64,000 nt of DNA from Cyanobacteria bacterium SBLK (lineage in GTDB: Bacteria > Cyanobacteriota > Cyanobacteriia > Cyanobacteriales > Spirulinaceae), in contig JAGHZQ010000107.1 of assembly GCA_017746715.1 (NCBI GenBank), forward strand, positions 52,986 through 116,985, written 5' to 3'. Positions 52,934-62,396 of the stretch are shown here, piece by piece. Within the stretch, counting starts at the first letter, position 1, and the number at the start of each line of letters is the position of its first letter. Position numbers and translations under genes: made by a program. Below the pieces are notes generated by a model. The model had not been told where the DNA came from. It was given only the letters and a program-made list of their open reading frames with translations, and did no database searches.

Positions 52934-53123
52934 GATTTGTTGTTGGTTGTTGGTTATTTGTGTCTTGGTCAGCATTCCTTTGCGTCTGTCTTGGTGGGTA
53001 TTCCCTTGCGTCTTTTGCCGACGCGGGGTCGCACCGCTTGTTGGTTATTTGCTTCTCTTCTCTTGAACGGGGTTAGGGAGGAGTTGTTATCGCTCGGAAT
53101 TCTCTTGAAACCATTGCACCTAC

Positions 53124-54806
53124 TCAAAAACGGAAAACCGTACGAACCGAACCTATAATAATTGTACTATTTTCGCGAATGTGGCCGGGGTTGGTGACGA
53201 GGAAAAATCCGGGCAAAATTGAGAGATTGTCATTGACGCGAAAGCGGTAAAAGGCTTCAAAATGAAGTCCGGTATCTGCGTCAACTCGTTCGATCGCCGC
53301 TCCGGCAACGAGTTTTGGCGGAATTCCTGCCATCAATGCCAAAAAATCTCCCTCCCGTCCAAAAGGATCGGTAATGCCGAGGGAGAGCAATCCCGTAGCA
53401 CTGAGGGCGATCGCGCTGGACTCTCGCGATCGCGTTGCAGCCAGTCCGCCCCAAGCGCCCAAAACCATCTTAGAATTGAGGCGGATTTGCAAGGTTAAAT
53501 TAAGAGCGTGAATATCGGCGGGTTCGAGGAAAAATCCAGAAGTGTCGGCATTAAAACTTCCGGTTAATGTATCCAAGCGTCCGTCATTCGCATAACTGTT
53601 TAAATAAGCCACCCCGGCAATAATATTTTCGGAAGGTTTAGCGAGCGCTTGCAGGCCAAGGGTGCGATGAGTTGCATCAAATAAACCCCTCTCGGAATTG
53701 GTGCGAACGCCATAAGCCATTTGCAAGCGCAAGCGATCGCTTGCCAACCAATCGAAGCCAAATCCGGCATCGACTGCCCCAATTTGCAAGAAGGGACTCC
53801 CAGAAGCAAAACGAGAAATTGCCCCATGTCCCGAATCGAGGTAAGGCGTATTGGCCGTGAGAACGTCGGTCATGCTAAAACCAACGGGTTTGATGGTAAA
53901 AACAACGCGATTGTTAAATGCTGCCGTGCGATATTCAAGAGAATTCAATACGAGAGCGTTACTCAAACCTGCTTGAGAATTGAGCAGGGCTTTATAGGTA
54001 TTGAGCACTTGAAAATTGGCAAAACCGAGATCGTCAAAATTCCCCGTGCTGAAGCTCAAGGCAAAGCGATCGCGTCCGGTAAAAGAAGTTAAAAAAGCCA
54101 GTTGGGTTTGATGAGCGAGTACGGCTTCTGTATTCCCCAAACCCGGCGGATTTCCTCCTGCGGGAACGGCAAAATTGAGAATGGTTTGACCGCCAAATTT
54201 TACGGTTGTGGAAAATTGATTGGCTTGCAGTTCGGCAATTCGTGCTTCAAAATTATCGACACGCGTAGAAATCTCCGCGAGTTCTCTTAATTCTCGCTGA
54301 AAATTTTCTTCTAATTTTTGTACGGTTTCGATATCGACTGCCAGCAAATTCTGTAAGTTTTGCAAACACTGATTTAAACCCGCCGCAAATTCATTACGGC
54401 TGAGAATTTGGCTGCCGCGAAAGAGGCGATCGGGAGAATCGGGCAAGCAATTGTAGCGCTCTGCCAGCGATCGCAAGGCTTCGTAAGCCCAATCGGTCGG
54501 TTGTACGTCTCGCAATTGGAAAACTGGAAGAATTTCCTCGATTGATTCGTCGTGTTTTTCTCCCGAACCTAAAACAGTATCTCGAGTTGCAGGTTGGAGA
54601 AGCTCGGCTGCCTGTAGATAAGCGTCAGTAAAAATAGGGAGAGATGACTCGGTAAAATGGGGCGGAGAAGATTGATTCTCTTGGGGCAAGAGATTAGAAA
54701 TTTCCTCCCCTCGTGCTGGGGCTCGATCGAGGAACAATAAACTGTACGAGTGCCATACTAGCAAGGCAGTTAGTCCGGATGCAGGCAGCGAGCGAACAAA
54801 TCTCAT
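53124..54806 (-). CDS. SLH-OprB outer-membrane porin, second copy
   Basis: 560 aa. Signal, long acidic spacer, SLH near 98-155 (VQPTDWAYEALRSLAERYNCL; LSRNEFAAGLNQCL), coiled coil near 158-195 (ETVQKLEENFQRELRELAEIS), and OprB-like barrel to the terminal VFRF. Same architecture as the gene at 34550, but diverged. Carries ions or small solutes through the outer membrane. The 148 bases between it and the FecR gene hold TTGTTGG-type microsatellite and a short tandem (CATTCCTTTGCGTC / TATTCCCTTGCGTC). Confidence 0.9.
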   Translation of the reverse strand: MRFVRSLPASGLTALLVWHSYSLLFLDRAPARGEEISNLLPQENQSSPPHFTESSLPIFTDAYLQAAELLQPATRDTVLGSGEKHDESIEEILPVFQLRDVQPTDWAYEALRSLAERYNCLPDSPDRLFRGSQILSRNEFAAGLNQCLQNLQNLLAVDIETVQKLEENFQRELRELAEISTRVDNFEARIAELQANQFSTTVKFGGQTILNFAVPAGGNPPGLGNTEAVLAHQTQLAFLTSFTGRDRFALSFSTGNFDDLGFANFQVLNTYKALLNSQAGLSNALVLNSLEYRTAAFNNRVVFTIKPVGFSMTDVLTANTPYLDSGHGAISRFASGSPFLQIGAVDAGFGFDWLASDRLRLQMAYGVRTNSERGLFDATHRTLGLQALAKPSENIIAGVAYLNSYANDGRLDTLTGSFNADTSGFFLEPADIHALNLTLQIRLNSKMVLGAWGGLAATRSRESSAIALSATGLLSLGITDPFGREGDFLALMAGIPPKLVAGAAIERVDADTGLHFEAFYRFRVNDNLSILPGFFLVTNPGHIRENSTIIIGSVRTVFRF

Positions 54807-54890
54807 GTTGTATTCGATTCCTTCTCTTCCAATACTGCTCTAGCATAATTTAACAAACTTGGCACTTGAGGACAGAGAGGACTGATGGGG

Positions 54891-54942
54891 TTCAGGAGTG
54901 CGATCGCTCAAACGCGAATGTCACGATCGCCTTTCTCCTGAA
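54891..54942. terminator. Hairpin downstream of the first PEP-CTERM paralogue
   Basis: TTCAGGAG (54891-54898) pairs with CTCCTGAA (54935-54942), with inner GCGATCG/CGATCGC arms. No T-run. Confidence 0.5.
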
Positions 54943-55013
54943 TTGTTGCAAATTCGAGCAATCATATAGCGCACCCCCTCTGCGATCGCTGGATGCGCTA
55001 AGGTTGATCCGAG

Positions 55014-55799
55014 CTAGTGGCGAACTTCGCCGCGTCGCTTATTTTTGATGACTAAGCCAAAACTTGCTGCTACCAGCGTACCAAGGATTCCCATCGGTTC
55101 TGGAACCGGGTTCGGGTCTGGTGTCGAATCAAGAGTCAGCTCTGTCAGCACAAAATTCCCATTTGTGAGATTAAGACCCGGCCCGTTTGTTGGCAATGAT
55201 GGATCTTCGAGGACTTCCAATCGGAGACCGGTGATATTGTTGAGAGCTGTTGAATAACTCAGGTTATATACACCAGTAAAGGCAGTTGTTCCACCCGCAA
55301 GAATGCTATTGTCTGCCAATGTCTGGAAGGTCATGCCCCCCGGACCGCTAATGAGAGGATTTTCAAGCACGCTCCAATTGGCGGTAACATCTCCATTGTT
55401 GTCCAGCCCATCTGCAAAGGTACTGCGATCGTCTGTGGTGACAGAAAAGCGAAAGCGTCCTAATAAGTGGAAATCAAACAAAAAGTGCATGGAAATGTCA
55501 AGCTGTCCTGCCGCTACATCAGTTGCAGTTTCCCAGACGGCGATCTGGCTGGTTGCTATTCCAGTCGGACCTGGAGAGATCGCCCAACCATTAAGACTAC
55601 CCGGTGTATCCGAACGATTGAAATTTCCATCGACTGCTTCGTCTGGCGAGAATGGCGAACCACCAAAAGGCTGAGTAAGAGTAGCCGTACCGTTTTGGAG
55701 TTGGATCGTGGCAGCACTCGCATTTTTGGGTGGGAATACCATCAATGTAACAAAAGACAGGAGAAAAGGATACTTGAGTAGAGATAAATATTTTTTCAT
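55014..55799 (-). CDS. PEP-CTERM protein, duplicated paralogue A
   Basis: 261 aa. Signal LLSFVTLMVFPPKNASA. The mature beta domain begins ATIQLQNGTATLTQ and includes DEAVDGNFNRSD, GQLDISMHFLFDF, FRFSVTTDDRSTFADGLDN. Sorting signal VPEPMGILGTLVAASFG plus KNKRRG. The beta domain resembles a discoidin/galactose-binding-like sandwich (the DEAVDG...NGWAI pattern is usual in that fold), so carbohydrate binding is a possibility. Paralogue B at 56552 shares most residues. Confidence 0.88.
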   Translation of the reverse strand: MKKYLSLLKYPFLLSFVTLMVFPPKNASAATIQLQNGTATLTQPFGGSPFSPDEAVDGNFNRSDTPGSLNGWAISPGPTGIATSQIAVWETATDVAAGQLDISMHFLFDFHLLGRFRFSVTTDDRSTFADGLDNNGDVTANWSVLENPLISGPGGMTFQTLADNSILAGGTTAFTGVYNLSYSTALNNITGLRLEVLEDPSLPTNGPGLNLTNGNFVLTELTLDSTPDPNPVPEPMGILGTLVAASFGLVIKNKRRGEVRH

Positions 55800-56194
55800 T
55801 TTGACCTCGAAAAATTTAAGGAGAAAAGCAAAAAAGAGAATTACTTCAACATTTAAAAGATGTTGCTATCTCGCCTCGCGCTTTGTGGATACTGTAAAAA
55901 TACTAAACCGATCGATAGATAATTTTAGGTTTTCTTAATTATTTCTTAATTTTTAGGTGTAATTTTTTGCGGTTTTATACAAGACATAGTTTTCAATATC
56001 ACAAATAGAAATAATCTAATTCTATTTATTTTTTAAGTGAATAAAAATAAAAATTATCATTTAAAAAATGGAAAAATCACTAAAATGGGTTTCGGCGCAG
56101 CCACGATCGCCAACCCCGCAAAAAAGCGATCGCGCTTCTCCAAAATCAAAGAATTCAAGCATCCCGGCGCAATAAGTTCGTATCTTTACCAAAA

Positions 56195-56380
56195 GTGGTA
56201 GAAATTGGAGATCGCGGTAAAATTACCCCTGTTAGCAGCGATCGATTGACCGAATCTAGAATACGGCAAATAGAGTTAAAATTATTCGAGCAGAGAAAAA
56301 ATCACACAATATCTTCGCCCCTGTCATCAAACAAGAGAGAATTTTGGTCGCGATTTTGCTCAAATATAAAGAAAATCTAA
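56195..56380 (+). other. Conserved small ORF in duplication unit 1
   Basis: 61 codons (RGKITPVSSDRLTESRIRQI ... KNHTI). The matching ORF at 57736 keeps the frame, and several differences between the copies fall at third codon positions without changing the residue (for example GGA/GGC, ACC/ACT, CGA/CGC, TTG/CTG). Could be a real small protein or a shared leader. No ribosome site judged convincing. Confidence 0.3.
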
Positions 56381-56462
56381 AAATTAAAGGATTTTTCTAG
56401 GTCAAACCCAATAGTCATTCAAATTGCTCGTTAGCAAAACAAGTCCGCGAGGAAAAGTAAAA

Positions 56463-56490
56463 TCCCTTCCTCGATCGAACAAGGAAGGGA
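56463..56490 (-). terminator. Terminator of PEP-CTERM paralogue B
   Basis: TCCCTTCCT (56463-56471) pairs with AGGAAGGGA (56482-56490). On the minus strand the second arm is followed by TTTTACTTTTC. It lies 62 bases past the stop. Confidence 0.75.
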
Positions 56491-56551
56491 GAATGATGAA
56501 TGAAATTGTTGCCATCTATACAAGCGATGGATGTACTAGGGTTGACCCGAG

Positions 56552-57346
56552 CTAGTCGCGAACTTCGTCGCGTCGCTTATTTTTGATGACAGCACCAAAA
56601 CTTGCTGCTACCAGCATGCCAAGAATTCCCATCGGTTCCGGAACGGGGTTCGGGGCCGGTGTCGAATCAAGAGTCATCTCGGTCAGCACGAAATTTCCAT
56701 TATTGGGAAAAAGACCGGGCCCGTTGAGGGGCAATGATGGATCTTCGAGGACTTCCAATCGAAGACCGGTAATATTGTTGAGATTTGTTGAATAAGTCAG
56801 GTTATAGACACCTTGAGCAGCAGTAGTTCCACCTGCAAGAATGCTGTTGTCTGCCAATGTTGTGAAGGTCATGCCAGCCGGACCGCTAATGAAGGGATTT
56901 TCCAGCACGCTCCAATTGGCTGTAACGTCTCCATTATTGTCCAGCCCATCTGCAAAGGTACTGCGATCGTCAGTCGTCACGGAAAAGCGAAAACGTCCTA
57001 ACAGATGTCCGGGGTTGAAATGCAAAAAGTGCATACCAATATCAAGCTGTCCTGCTGCTACATCGGTTTCGGTTTCCCAGACAGCAATTTCGCTAACTGC
57101 GTCTTGGCCAAAGGGAGGTTGAGCGATCGCCCAACCATTAAACCCACCGTCTGGGTCCGAATCATTGAAACTTCCATCGACTGCTTCATCCGGAGATAAT
57201 GGCGCGCCACCCAAAGGTTGAGAATAGGTAGCCGTACCATTTTGAAGTGTAATCGTGGCAGCACGAGCATTTTTGGATTGGAGCGTTACTAAGGAAACAA
57301 AAGAAAAGAACAAAAAAGATTTCAGCAAGAAATTAACTTTTTTCAT
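56552..57346 (-). CDS. PEP-CTERM protein, duplicated paralogue B
   Basis: 264 aa from the ATG at 57346 (MKKVNFLLKS), matching the start of paralogue A; the frame also opens at TTG 57370. Same plan as A: signal, DEAVDGSFNDSDPDGGFNG, FRFSVTTDDRSTFADGLDN, sorting signal VPEPMGILGMLVAASFG with KNKRRD. Differences cluster in the loop QPPFGQDAVSE and the His-rich MHFLHFNPGHLL. Own terminator follows. Confidence 0.88.
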   Translation of the reverse strand: MKKVNFLLKSFLFFSFVSLVTLQSKNARAATITLQNGTATYSQPLGGAPLSPDEAVDGSFNDSDPDGGFNGWAIAQPPFGQDAVSEIAVWETETDVAAGQLDIGMHFLHFNPGHLLGRFRFSVTTDDRSTFADGLDNNGDVTANWSVLENPFISGPAGMTFTTLADNSILAGGTTAAQGVYNLTYSTNLNNITGLRLEVLEDPSLPLNGPGLFPNNGNFVLTEMTLDSTPAPNPVPEPMGILGMLVAASFGAVIKNKRRDEVRD

Positions 57347-57735
57347 TACAACCTCGTTGGCTTTAAACAATGTGACAATAGTGTGTTTTTGAGCGCTAAG
57401 TAAATGTGAAAATTATCACTTCGCACTTCAAGTACTGTAAAAATTCTAAACCGATCGATGAATAAATTCAGGTTTATTTTATAATTTCTTAATTTTTAAG
57501 TGTATTTATTTGGCGATAGCTCAGAAAAATAATTTGCAAATATCACAATAAAATTTAACTTTTTTGCTGTTGTATTTTTTCTTTTAAGTATAATTAAAAA
57601 TAAAAAATCTTTTTTGTATTATAAAAAAATCACCAAAAATAAACTAATTTTTATTGTTGCAATCGCCAACTCAACAAAAAAGAGCACGCGCTTCTCTAAC
57701 ATCAAAAGCTCAATGTATGCAGGCGCAATAAATCC

Positions 57736-57930
57736 GTGAAATTGCTGAGGGCCTTACCAAAAGTGGGAGAAGTCGGCGATCGCGGTAAAATTACTCCTGC
57801 TAGCAGCGATCGCCTGACCGAATCTAGAATACGGCAAATAAGGTTAAAATTATTCGAGCAGAGAAAAAATCACACAATAATTTCTCCTCTGTCATCAAAC
57901 AAGAGAGAATTTTGGTCGCGATTTTGCTAA
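57736..57930 (+). other. Conserved small ORF in duplication unit 2
   Basis: 64 codons; shares RGKITPASSDRLTESRIRQI and later FEQRKNHTI with the ORF at 56195. It ends at TAA 57928, 48 bases before the GGDEF-EAL start, so it could be an upstream leader peptide of that gene. Confidence 0.3.
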
Positions 57931-57977
57931 AATATAAAGAAAATCTAAAGATTTTTATTTTGTTCGAGGAAAACCCC

Positions 57978-59720
57978 ATGTATGACAACTGGACGCAGCA
58001 AAATCCGATCGCCCTCGAGTCAACAGAAGAAACAGAGACTCTGCGATTGTTAGCGGCGGCAGTTCGCCATGCAGAAGATTCCATTCTGATTACAACGACA
58101 GATTTAGATGCGCCGCACCCCAAAATTGTCTTTGTGAACCCGGCTTTTACTAAATTGACCGGTTATACTTCGGAAGAAGTTATCGGGCGATCGCCTCGCT
58201 TGCTTCAAGGTCCCAATACCGATCGCGCCCTTTTGCGGCGAATGCGAGAAACCCTTGCGGCAGGGGAAGTATTTTATGGAGAGACGATTAACTATCGCAA
58301 AGATGGTACGGAATTCTATAACGAGTGGCATATCGAACCCATCTACAGCGATCGTGGCGAAATTACCCACTATTTGGGCATTCAACGAGATGTCACCGCT
58401 CGCAAGCTGGCAGAAGAAGAATTGCGCCGTGCTGTCTTTCACGATTCGTTAACAAATTTACCCAATCGTACCTATTTTCTCAAGGAACTCTACGGCATTC
58501 TCGCTCGTTCCAAACAAAATCCCGAGATTCGTTTTGCCGTTCTCTTTTTAGATTTGGATCGCTTCAAAGCGATTAATGATAGTTTGGGACATCATGCGGG
58601 GGATTTGCTCTTATGCGAAATTGCTTCTCGCCTGCAAAGTTGTATTTGTTCGCCTCATACCGTTGCTCGTTTTGGCGGGGATGAATTTGCAATCCTCTTA
58701 AAAGATTTAGAAAATTGGGACGAAATCAAACACACTTCTCGGGCGATTCATTCCCTTCTCGAACAACCCGTTTTCTTTACCAACCAAGAAATGTTAACGA
58801 CTGCGAGTATTGGTATCGCCCCGAGTTCTATTGGCTATCAAAACAGCGATGAAATCCTCCGAGATGCGGATATTGCCATGTATCAAGCTAAAGCGGAAGG
58901 AAAAGCCAGATCGATTGTCTTTGAACCTGCCATGCGCGATCGTTGTTTGGAAAAGTTAGCGATTGAAACGGATTTGCGAAAAGGGATCGAACGCAACGAA
59001 TTGCAATTGTACTATCAACCAATTGTCTCTTTAGAAACGGGAGCGATCTCAGGTTTTGAAGCTCTTGTACGCTGGCATCATCCCACGCGAGGTTTAATGA
59101 GTCCCATTCAATTTATTCCCATTGCTGAAGAAAGTGACTTAATTGTAAGTTTAGGCTGGAAAGTCTTGTTTCTTGCTTGCCAACAACTCAAACAATGGCA
59201 ACGGGAATTTAATTTTTCTGATTGGGTTAGCGTCAATCTCTCTGGTAAACAGTTAGTACATCCTAACTTTTCTGCCTGCATTCAACATCTTTTGGAAATT
59301 ACAGGGATCGATCCGCGATCGCTACATTTGGAAATTACCGAAAGTGCAATTATGAGCAATGAAGATAGCGCGATCGCCAATCTGCAACAATTGCAAAAAT
59401 GGGGAATTCAACTCAGTATCGATGATTTTGGAACGGGATATTCTTCTTTAAGTCGCTTGCATTGCTTGCCTTTAAGTACGCTAAAAATTGATAAATCTTT
59501 TGTTACTAATCTCCTTGCCGAGAAGGAAAATCTTGCGATTGTTAAAACCATTATTACTTTGGCGCGCCATCTAAAACTCAATGTTATTGCGGAGGGGGTA
59601 GAAACCCATCGTCAATTGGCAGAACTGAGGCGCTTGGGCTGCGAATTAGTACAAGGGTACTTATTTGCAAAACCTTTACCGGCTTCTGAAGCCCTTAATT
59701 TCCTGAAAGTGGCAGCTTGA
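57978..59720 (+). CDS. PAS (LOV-like) - GGDEF - EAL cyclic-di-GMP enzyme
   Basis: 580 aa from the ATG at 57978 (MYDNWTQQ); GAGGA is 7 bases upstream. PAS about 35-140: it follows the LOV pattern (TGYTSEEVIGRSPRLLQG) but has Pro where LOV has the photoactive Cys (GRNCRFLQ). GGDEF near 232-236 is intact (RFGGDEFA), no RxxD I-site five residues before. EAL domain: GFEALVRW near 352, NLSGKQ, LEITESAIM, DDFGTGYSSL near 478, KIDKSFV, EGVET near 535; all phosphodiesterase residues appear present. It may make or break c-di-GMP depending on the PAS ligand. No membrane helix. Confidence 0.93.
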   Translation: MYDNWTQQNPIALESTEETETLRLLAAAVRHAEDSILITTTDLDAPHPKIVFVNPAFTKLTGYTSEEVIGRSPRLLQGPNTDRALLRRMRETLAAGEVFYGETINYRKDGTEFYNEWHIEPIYSDRGEITHYLGIQRDVTARKLAEEELRRAVFHDSLTNLPNRTYFLKELYGILARSKQNPEIRFAVLFLDLDRFKAINDSLGHHAGDLLLCEIASRLQSCICSPHTVARFGGDEFAILLKDLENWDEIKHTSRAIHSLLEQPVFFTNQEMLTTASIGIAPSSIGYQNSDEILRDADIAMYQAKAEGKARSIVFEPAMRDRCLEKLAIETDLRKGIERNELQLYYQPIVSLETGAISGFEALVRWHHPTRGLMSPIQFIPIAEESDLIVSLGWKVLFLACQQLKQWQREFNFSDWVSVNLSGKQLVHPNFSACIQHLLEITGIDPRSLHLEITESAIMSNEDSAIANLQQLQKWGIQLSIDDFGTGYSSLSRLHCLPLSTLKIDKSFVTNLLAEKENLAIVKTIITLARHLKLNVIAEGVETHRQLAELRRLGCELVQGYLFAKPLPASEALNFLKVAA

Positions 59721-59853
59721 GATAGTAAAACATTATGGGCGATTGACAATGCGATCGCTATCTTTTTCGGCGAGAACAAGCTGACTATCGTAAATTTATG
59801 GAGGTTATGCCCTAGCTGCAAAAGGCATGAAAAAACAACTGAAAAACTTACAA

Positions 59854-60807
59854 TTAAAGCATTGATAGCTCTCCTACCACCTCTAAACGTTTATAATCAT
59901 CAATTTTCAAGAATTGTTCTGCCAAACTGTCTGCTACAGAAGGAGTTAACCAACCCAATTGCAATAAAAGATGAATGGCTGCTGCATATTTTGCACGCTT
60001 TGCACCATCGCGAACTTTTAAGGCTAATCCCATTCCCTCTCCAACGCGTCCCACGCATTGAATTCCTTCCGCACCGGATTTACTGACTAATTCCCCTTCC
60101 GTCAATCGCATCAATTCTGTATCGAATGCCCCTTCTCCCGCGACCATGCGAGGATGATAAGTCATTGCACGCACGATGCGTTCTAAATCTAGATTGGATC
60201 CAGAAGCTAATTTTGCATAAAGAGAAGCCATCTGTCCCATTTGCATCGAATAGGTTGGGGCGCCGCAATCATCTCGGGCGCGGATGAATTCATCACCCGG
60301 CATTCCCAATAATTCCCCAATTTTGTTAATAATGAGTTTTTGGATGGGATGAGAACGATGAAGATAATTATCTAAAGGAAAATGACGTTGCTGGGAGACG
60401 GCTAGCATTCCTGCATGTTTTCCAGAACAATTATGCTGTAGCCGACTTTCTTTCTCTTTGGGAATCGGGCATTGCAGGGCATCGGCTTCAATATCGCAGC
60501 GCCAGAGAATATTAAAAACCTGTCTGGCGTGTTCGACCGTTCCTCGATGAGAACCGCAAATGATGGCCAAATCCTTATCATTGAGATTGTAGCGCTCCAT
60601 TGCTCCAGTTGAAATCACCGCGATCGCTTGAAAGGGTTTGAGAGATGAACGAATAAATGTACTGGTTTCTACATTTCCGGCGAGGGAAAGAATCCGTCCG
60701 CGATCGTCGCTAACGACTGCCGTAATGCGATGGATGGATTCGACAATTCCTTCTCTTAAAAGTTGAACTTCTAATTCTGGCGCGTGATTTCGCATTCCTC
60801 GAGTCAT
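59854..60807 (-). CDS. Asparaginase (thermolabile/AnsA-II family)
   Basis: 317 aa (313 from the second Met). Family blocks: VETSTFIRSSLKPFQAIAVI near 45-64, ICGSHRGTVEHARQVFNIL near 83-101, LQHNCSGKHAGMLAVSQ near 126-142, and DDCGAPTYSMQMGQMASLYAKLA near 188-210. This is the bacterial asparaginase II family (Rhizobium type), distinct from AnsA/AnsB. Converts asparagine to aspartate and ammonia, with a Ser/Lys pair thought catalytic. Confidence 0.92.
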   Translation of the reverse strand: MTRGMRNHAPELEVQLLREGIVESIHRITAVVSDDRGRILSLAGNVETSTFIRSSLKPFQAIAVISTGAMERYNLNDKDLAIICGSHRGTVEHARQVFNILWRCDIEADALQCPIPKEKESRLQHNCSGKHAGMLAVSQQRHFPLDNYLHRSHPIQKLIINKIGELLGMPGDEFIRARDDCGAPTYSMQMGQMASLYAKLASGSNLDLERIVRAMTYHPRMVAGEGAFDTELMRLTEGELVSKSGAEGIQCVGRVGEGMGLALKVRDGAKRAKYAAAIHLLLQLGWLTPSVADSLAEQFLKIDDYKRLEVVGELSML

Positions 60808-60817
60808 AATATTTTTT

Positions 60818-61321
60818 TCAGACGATTACCCACGTTACACTACCGAGGGCAACAAAAACAGCTAAAAATACAAAGGTCTTTTTTAAACGTTGGAGAACGG
60901 GCTTGACTTGATAGGTGACGACTAAGCGATCGCGTTGGAGGATTTCCGTAGATTTTTCCCAAGTTTGCCCGTCATACCAACCCGATTCCTCATAAGTAAC
61001 CGTTTCTCGGTAGAGGCGATCGCAAATATAAGACCAACCCGAATAGAGGCGCAGCAACAGTAGGACTACAAAAATTAAAGCGCCCCCTGCCGCCGCCAGA
61101 GCAAAATGAAGCGGGTATTTATTGAAAGGAAAACTGGTTGAAGCGATCGGACCTGCAATTAACCATCCCAATCCCCACACCCATGTTAGCTTGCGCGCGT
61201 ATTGCCAAGGGTTTTGCACTGCCCAATTAAATAACCACGACTCTTTTAATTGTTCGTATTCGTTTAAGGGTTGTTGTTCTTCTGGAACCGGACAGAAAGA
61301 AACTGAGGACTCGGGCATCAT
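60818..61321 (-). CDS. CGLD27/DUF1230 family membrane protein
   Basis: 167 aa from the ATG pair at 61321/61318; a long upstream frame to 61576 is the antisense of rsfS and is rejected. Blocks: FCPVPEEQQPLNEYEQLKES near 8-27 and WLFNWAVQNPWQYARKLTWVWGLGW. Two to three hydrophobic segments. The C-terminal ESGWYDGQTWEKSTEILQRDRLV is also family-like. The plant/algal CGLD27 homologue is plastid-located and linked to iron stress; the role here is unproven. Overlaps the end of the rsfS unit (gap of 4 bases). Confidence 0.88.
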   Translation of the reverse strand: MMPESSVSFCPVPEEQQPLNEYEQLKESWLFNWAVQNPWQYARKLTWVWGLGWLIAGPIASTSFPFNKYPLHFALAAAGGALIFVVLLLLRLYSGWSYICDRLYRETVTYEESGWYDGQTWEKSTEILQRDRLVVTYQVKPVLQRLKKTFVFLAVFVALGSVTWVIV

Positions 61322-61325
61322 TTGT

Positions 61326-61754
61326 TTACTCTCCCACTGCGCGATCGAATTGGCAATCAATGCGTTCGGCATGACCCCAAAATGCTTCGAGATTATAGTA
61401 TTCGCGTTCTTCCGGCAGCAAAATATGAGCGATCGCGTCGCCATAGTCGAGAACAATCCAACTTCCCTCGGTCTTTCCTTCAATGCGATCGGGAAAGCGT
61501 TGATATTGCTCTTCCACTGCATTCTCGATTGAATTGCAAATTGCGCGAACTTGAGCGTGAGAGAAACCCGTTGCAATGATGAAATAATCGGTCAAATAAG
61601 AGATTTCCGTCACGCCCAGCAAGAGAATGTCTGCGGCTTTGCGATCGTCAGCTGCTTCCGCGATCGTCCGTGCGAGGGATAAGCTTGAGTCTTCGGGAGG
61701 TGTAGATACAATGACAAGCGGGGATGGGTTGATGTTAGGGTTTTGTTGTGTCAT
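61326..61754 (-). CDS. rsfS: Ribosome silencing factor RsfS
   Basis: 142 aa, a standard size. Family phrases: YLTDYFIIATGFSHAQVRAICNSIEN near 53-78, WIVLDYGDAIAHILLPEEREYYNLEAFWG near 99-128. RsfS binds L14 of the large subunit and blocks subunit joining in starvation. Co-transcribed with the CGLD27 gene that starts 4 bases later. Confidence 0.95.
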   Translation of the reverse strand: MTQQNPNINPSPLVIVSTPPEDSSLSLARTIAEAADDRKAADILLLGVTEISYLTDYFIIATGFSHAQVRAICNSIENAVEEQYQRFPDRIEGKTEGSWIVLDYGDAIAHILLPEEREYYNLEAFWGHAERIDCQFDRAVGE

Positions 61755-62396
61755 TCAGGATTTGAGAAACTTTATCTCTTCGATCTCCAAAAGTTATGGG
61801 GACATTTCCTCGGATCGTAACGCAATTTTCTGCTCTGGGGGATAAGGCTGGATGTTTCTTAACGTTTTTCGGGTCGCATGGGGAAATCTGGGGAAACGGA
61901 GATCGTTCCATCTTTCCAAAAAGAACCTTTTCAGAGCATAAAACTAAACCAAAAATATTACAAAATATTACAAAATCTGTTAAGGTCTATTGCAAAATCC
62001 TAGAAAGCAGTTGGGAGTGTTAACTCTCTGGAATTCTTCATGCTAGGATGCACAATTAATAAATCAGCGACGTGAAGAACCATTCTAGTTAAGGGGGAAA
62101 CTCCTGTTACGTCGAAACAACGGATTTGTTTGAAAATCGCCAGTATGACGACAAGGACGAATAGGCAGAATGGGGAGCGTTCCAAACTGGCAGAGGCTGA
62201 ATGAGAAAGGTAAGTCTACAGATAGATGATTTTCTATCCAAGGGATTTAGGAGTCTGTTGACAGGCTTAAAGAAAGCACGGTTTTCCAATTGAAAATTGG
62301 GATTAATCGGTTTTTGGTGGGTCAACCACAGAATTCCCCTCTTTAATTAAAGTGGGGAGATGCCAACAATCAATTGCGAATCTAAGGAGAAATATT
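61755..62396. other. Intergenic region before chlP, no gene seen
   Basis: About 640 bases between divergent rsfS and chlP. A near tandem repeat (AAAATATTACAAAATATTAC) is at 61952-61971. TTGACA at 62258 has no good -10 partner. Neither strand gives a convincing ORF or known RNA; a long chlP leader is possible. Confidence 0.5.

Larger units (their letters stand above)
54990..56385. repeat. Tandem segmental duplication, unit 1
   Basis: Unit 1 carries a PEP-CTERM gene (minus) plus about 585 bases upstream of it. It aligns to unit 2 (56529-57950) over its whole length in the same order. In unit 2 the upstream region leads into the GGDEF-EAL gene; in unit 1 nothing follows. About 140 unique bases separate the units. 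Confidence 0.85.
56529..57950. repeat. Tandem segmental duplication, unit 2
   Basis: Same order as unit 1: start-region motif GACCCGAGCTAG, PEP-CTERM gene (minus), A/T-rich stretch, then the conserved small ORF and CGCGATTTTGCTAAAATATAA. It ends about 28 bases before the GGDEF-EAL ATG at 57978. Confidence 0.85.

Noticed and set aside
61322..61576. Upstream extension of the CGLD27 frame
   Set aside because: It is an out-of-frame shadow of rsfS on the same strand; CGLD27 homology begins at the double ATG 61321/61318.
61755..62396. Possible structured RNA before chlP
   Set aside because: No known RNA consensus (RNase P, tmRNA, SRP) is recognisable.
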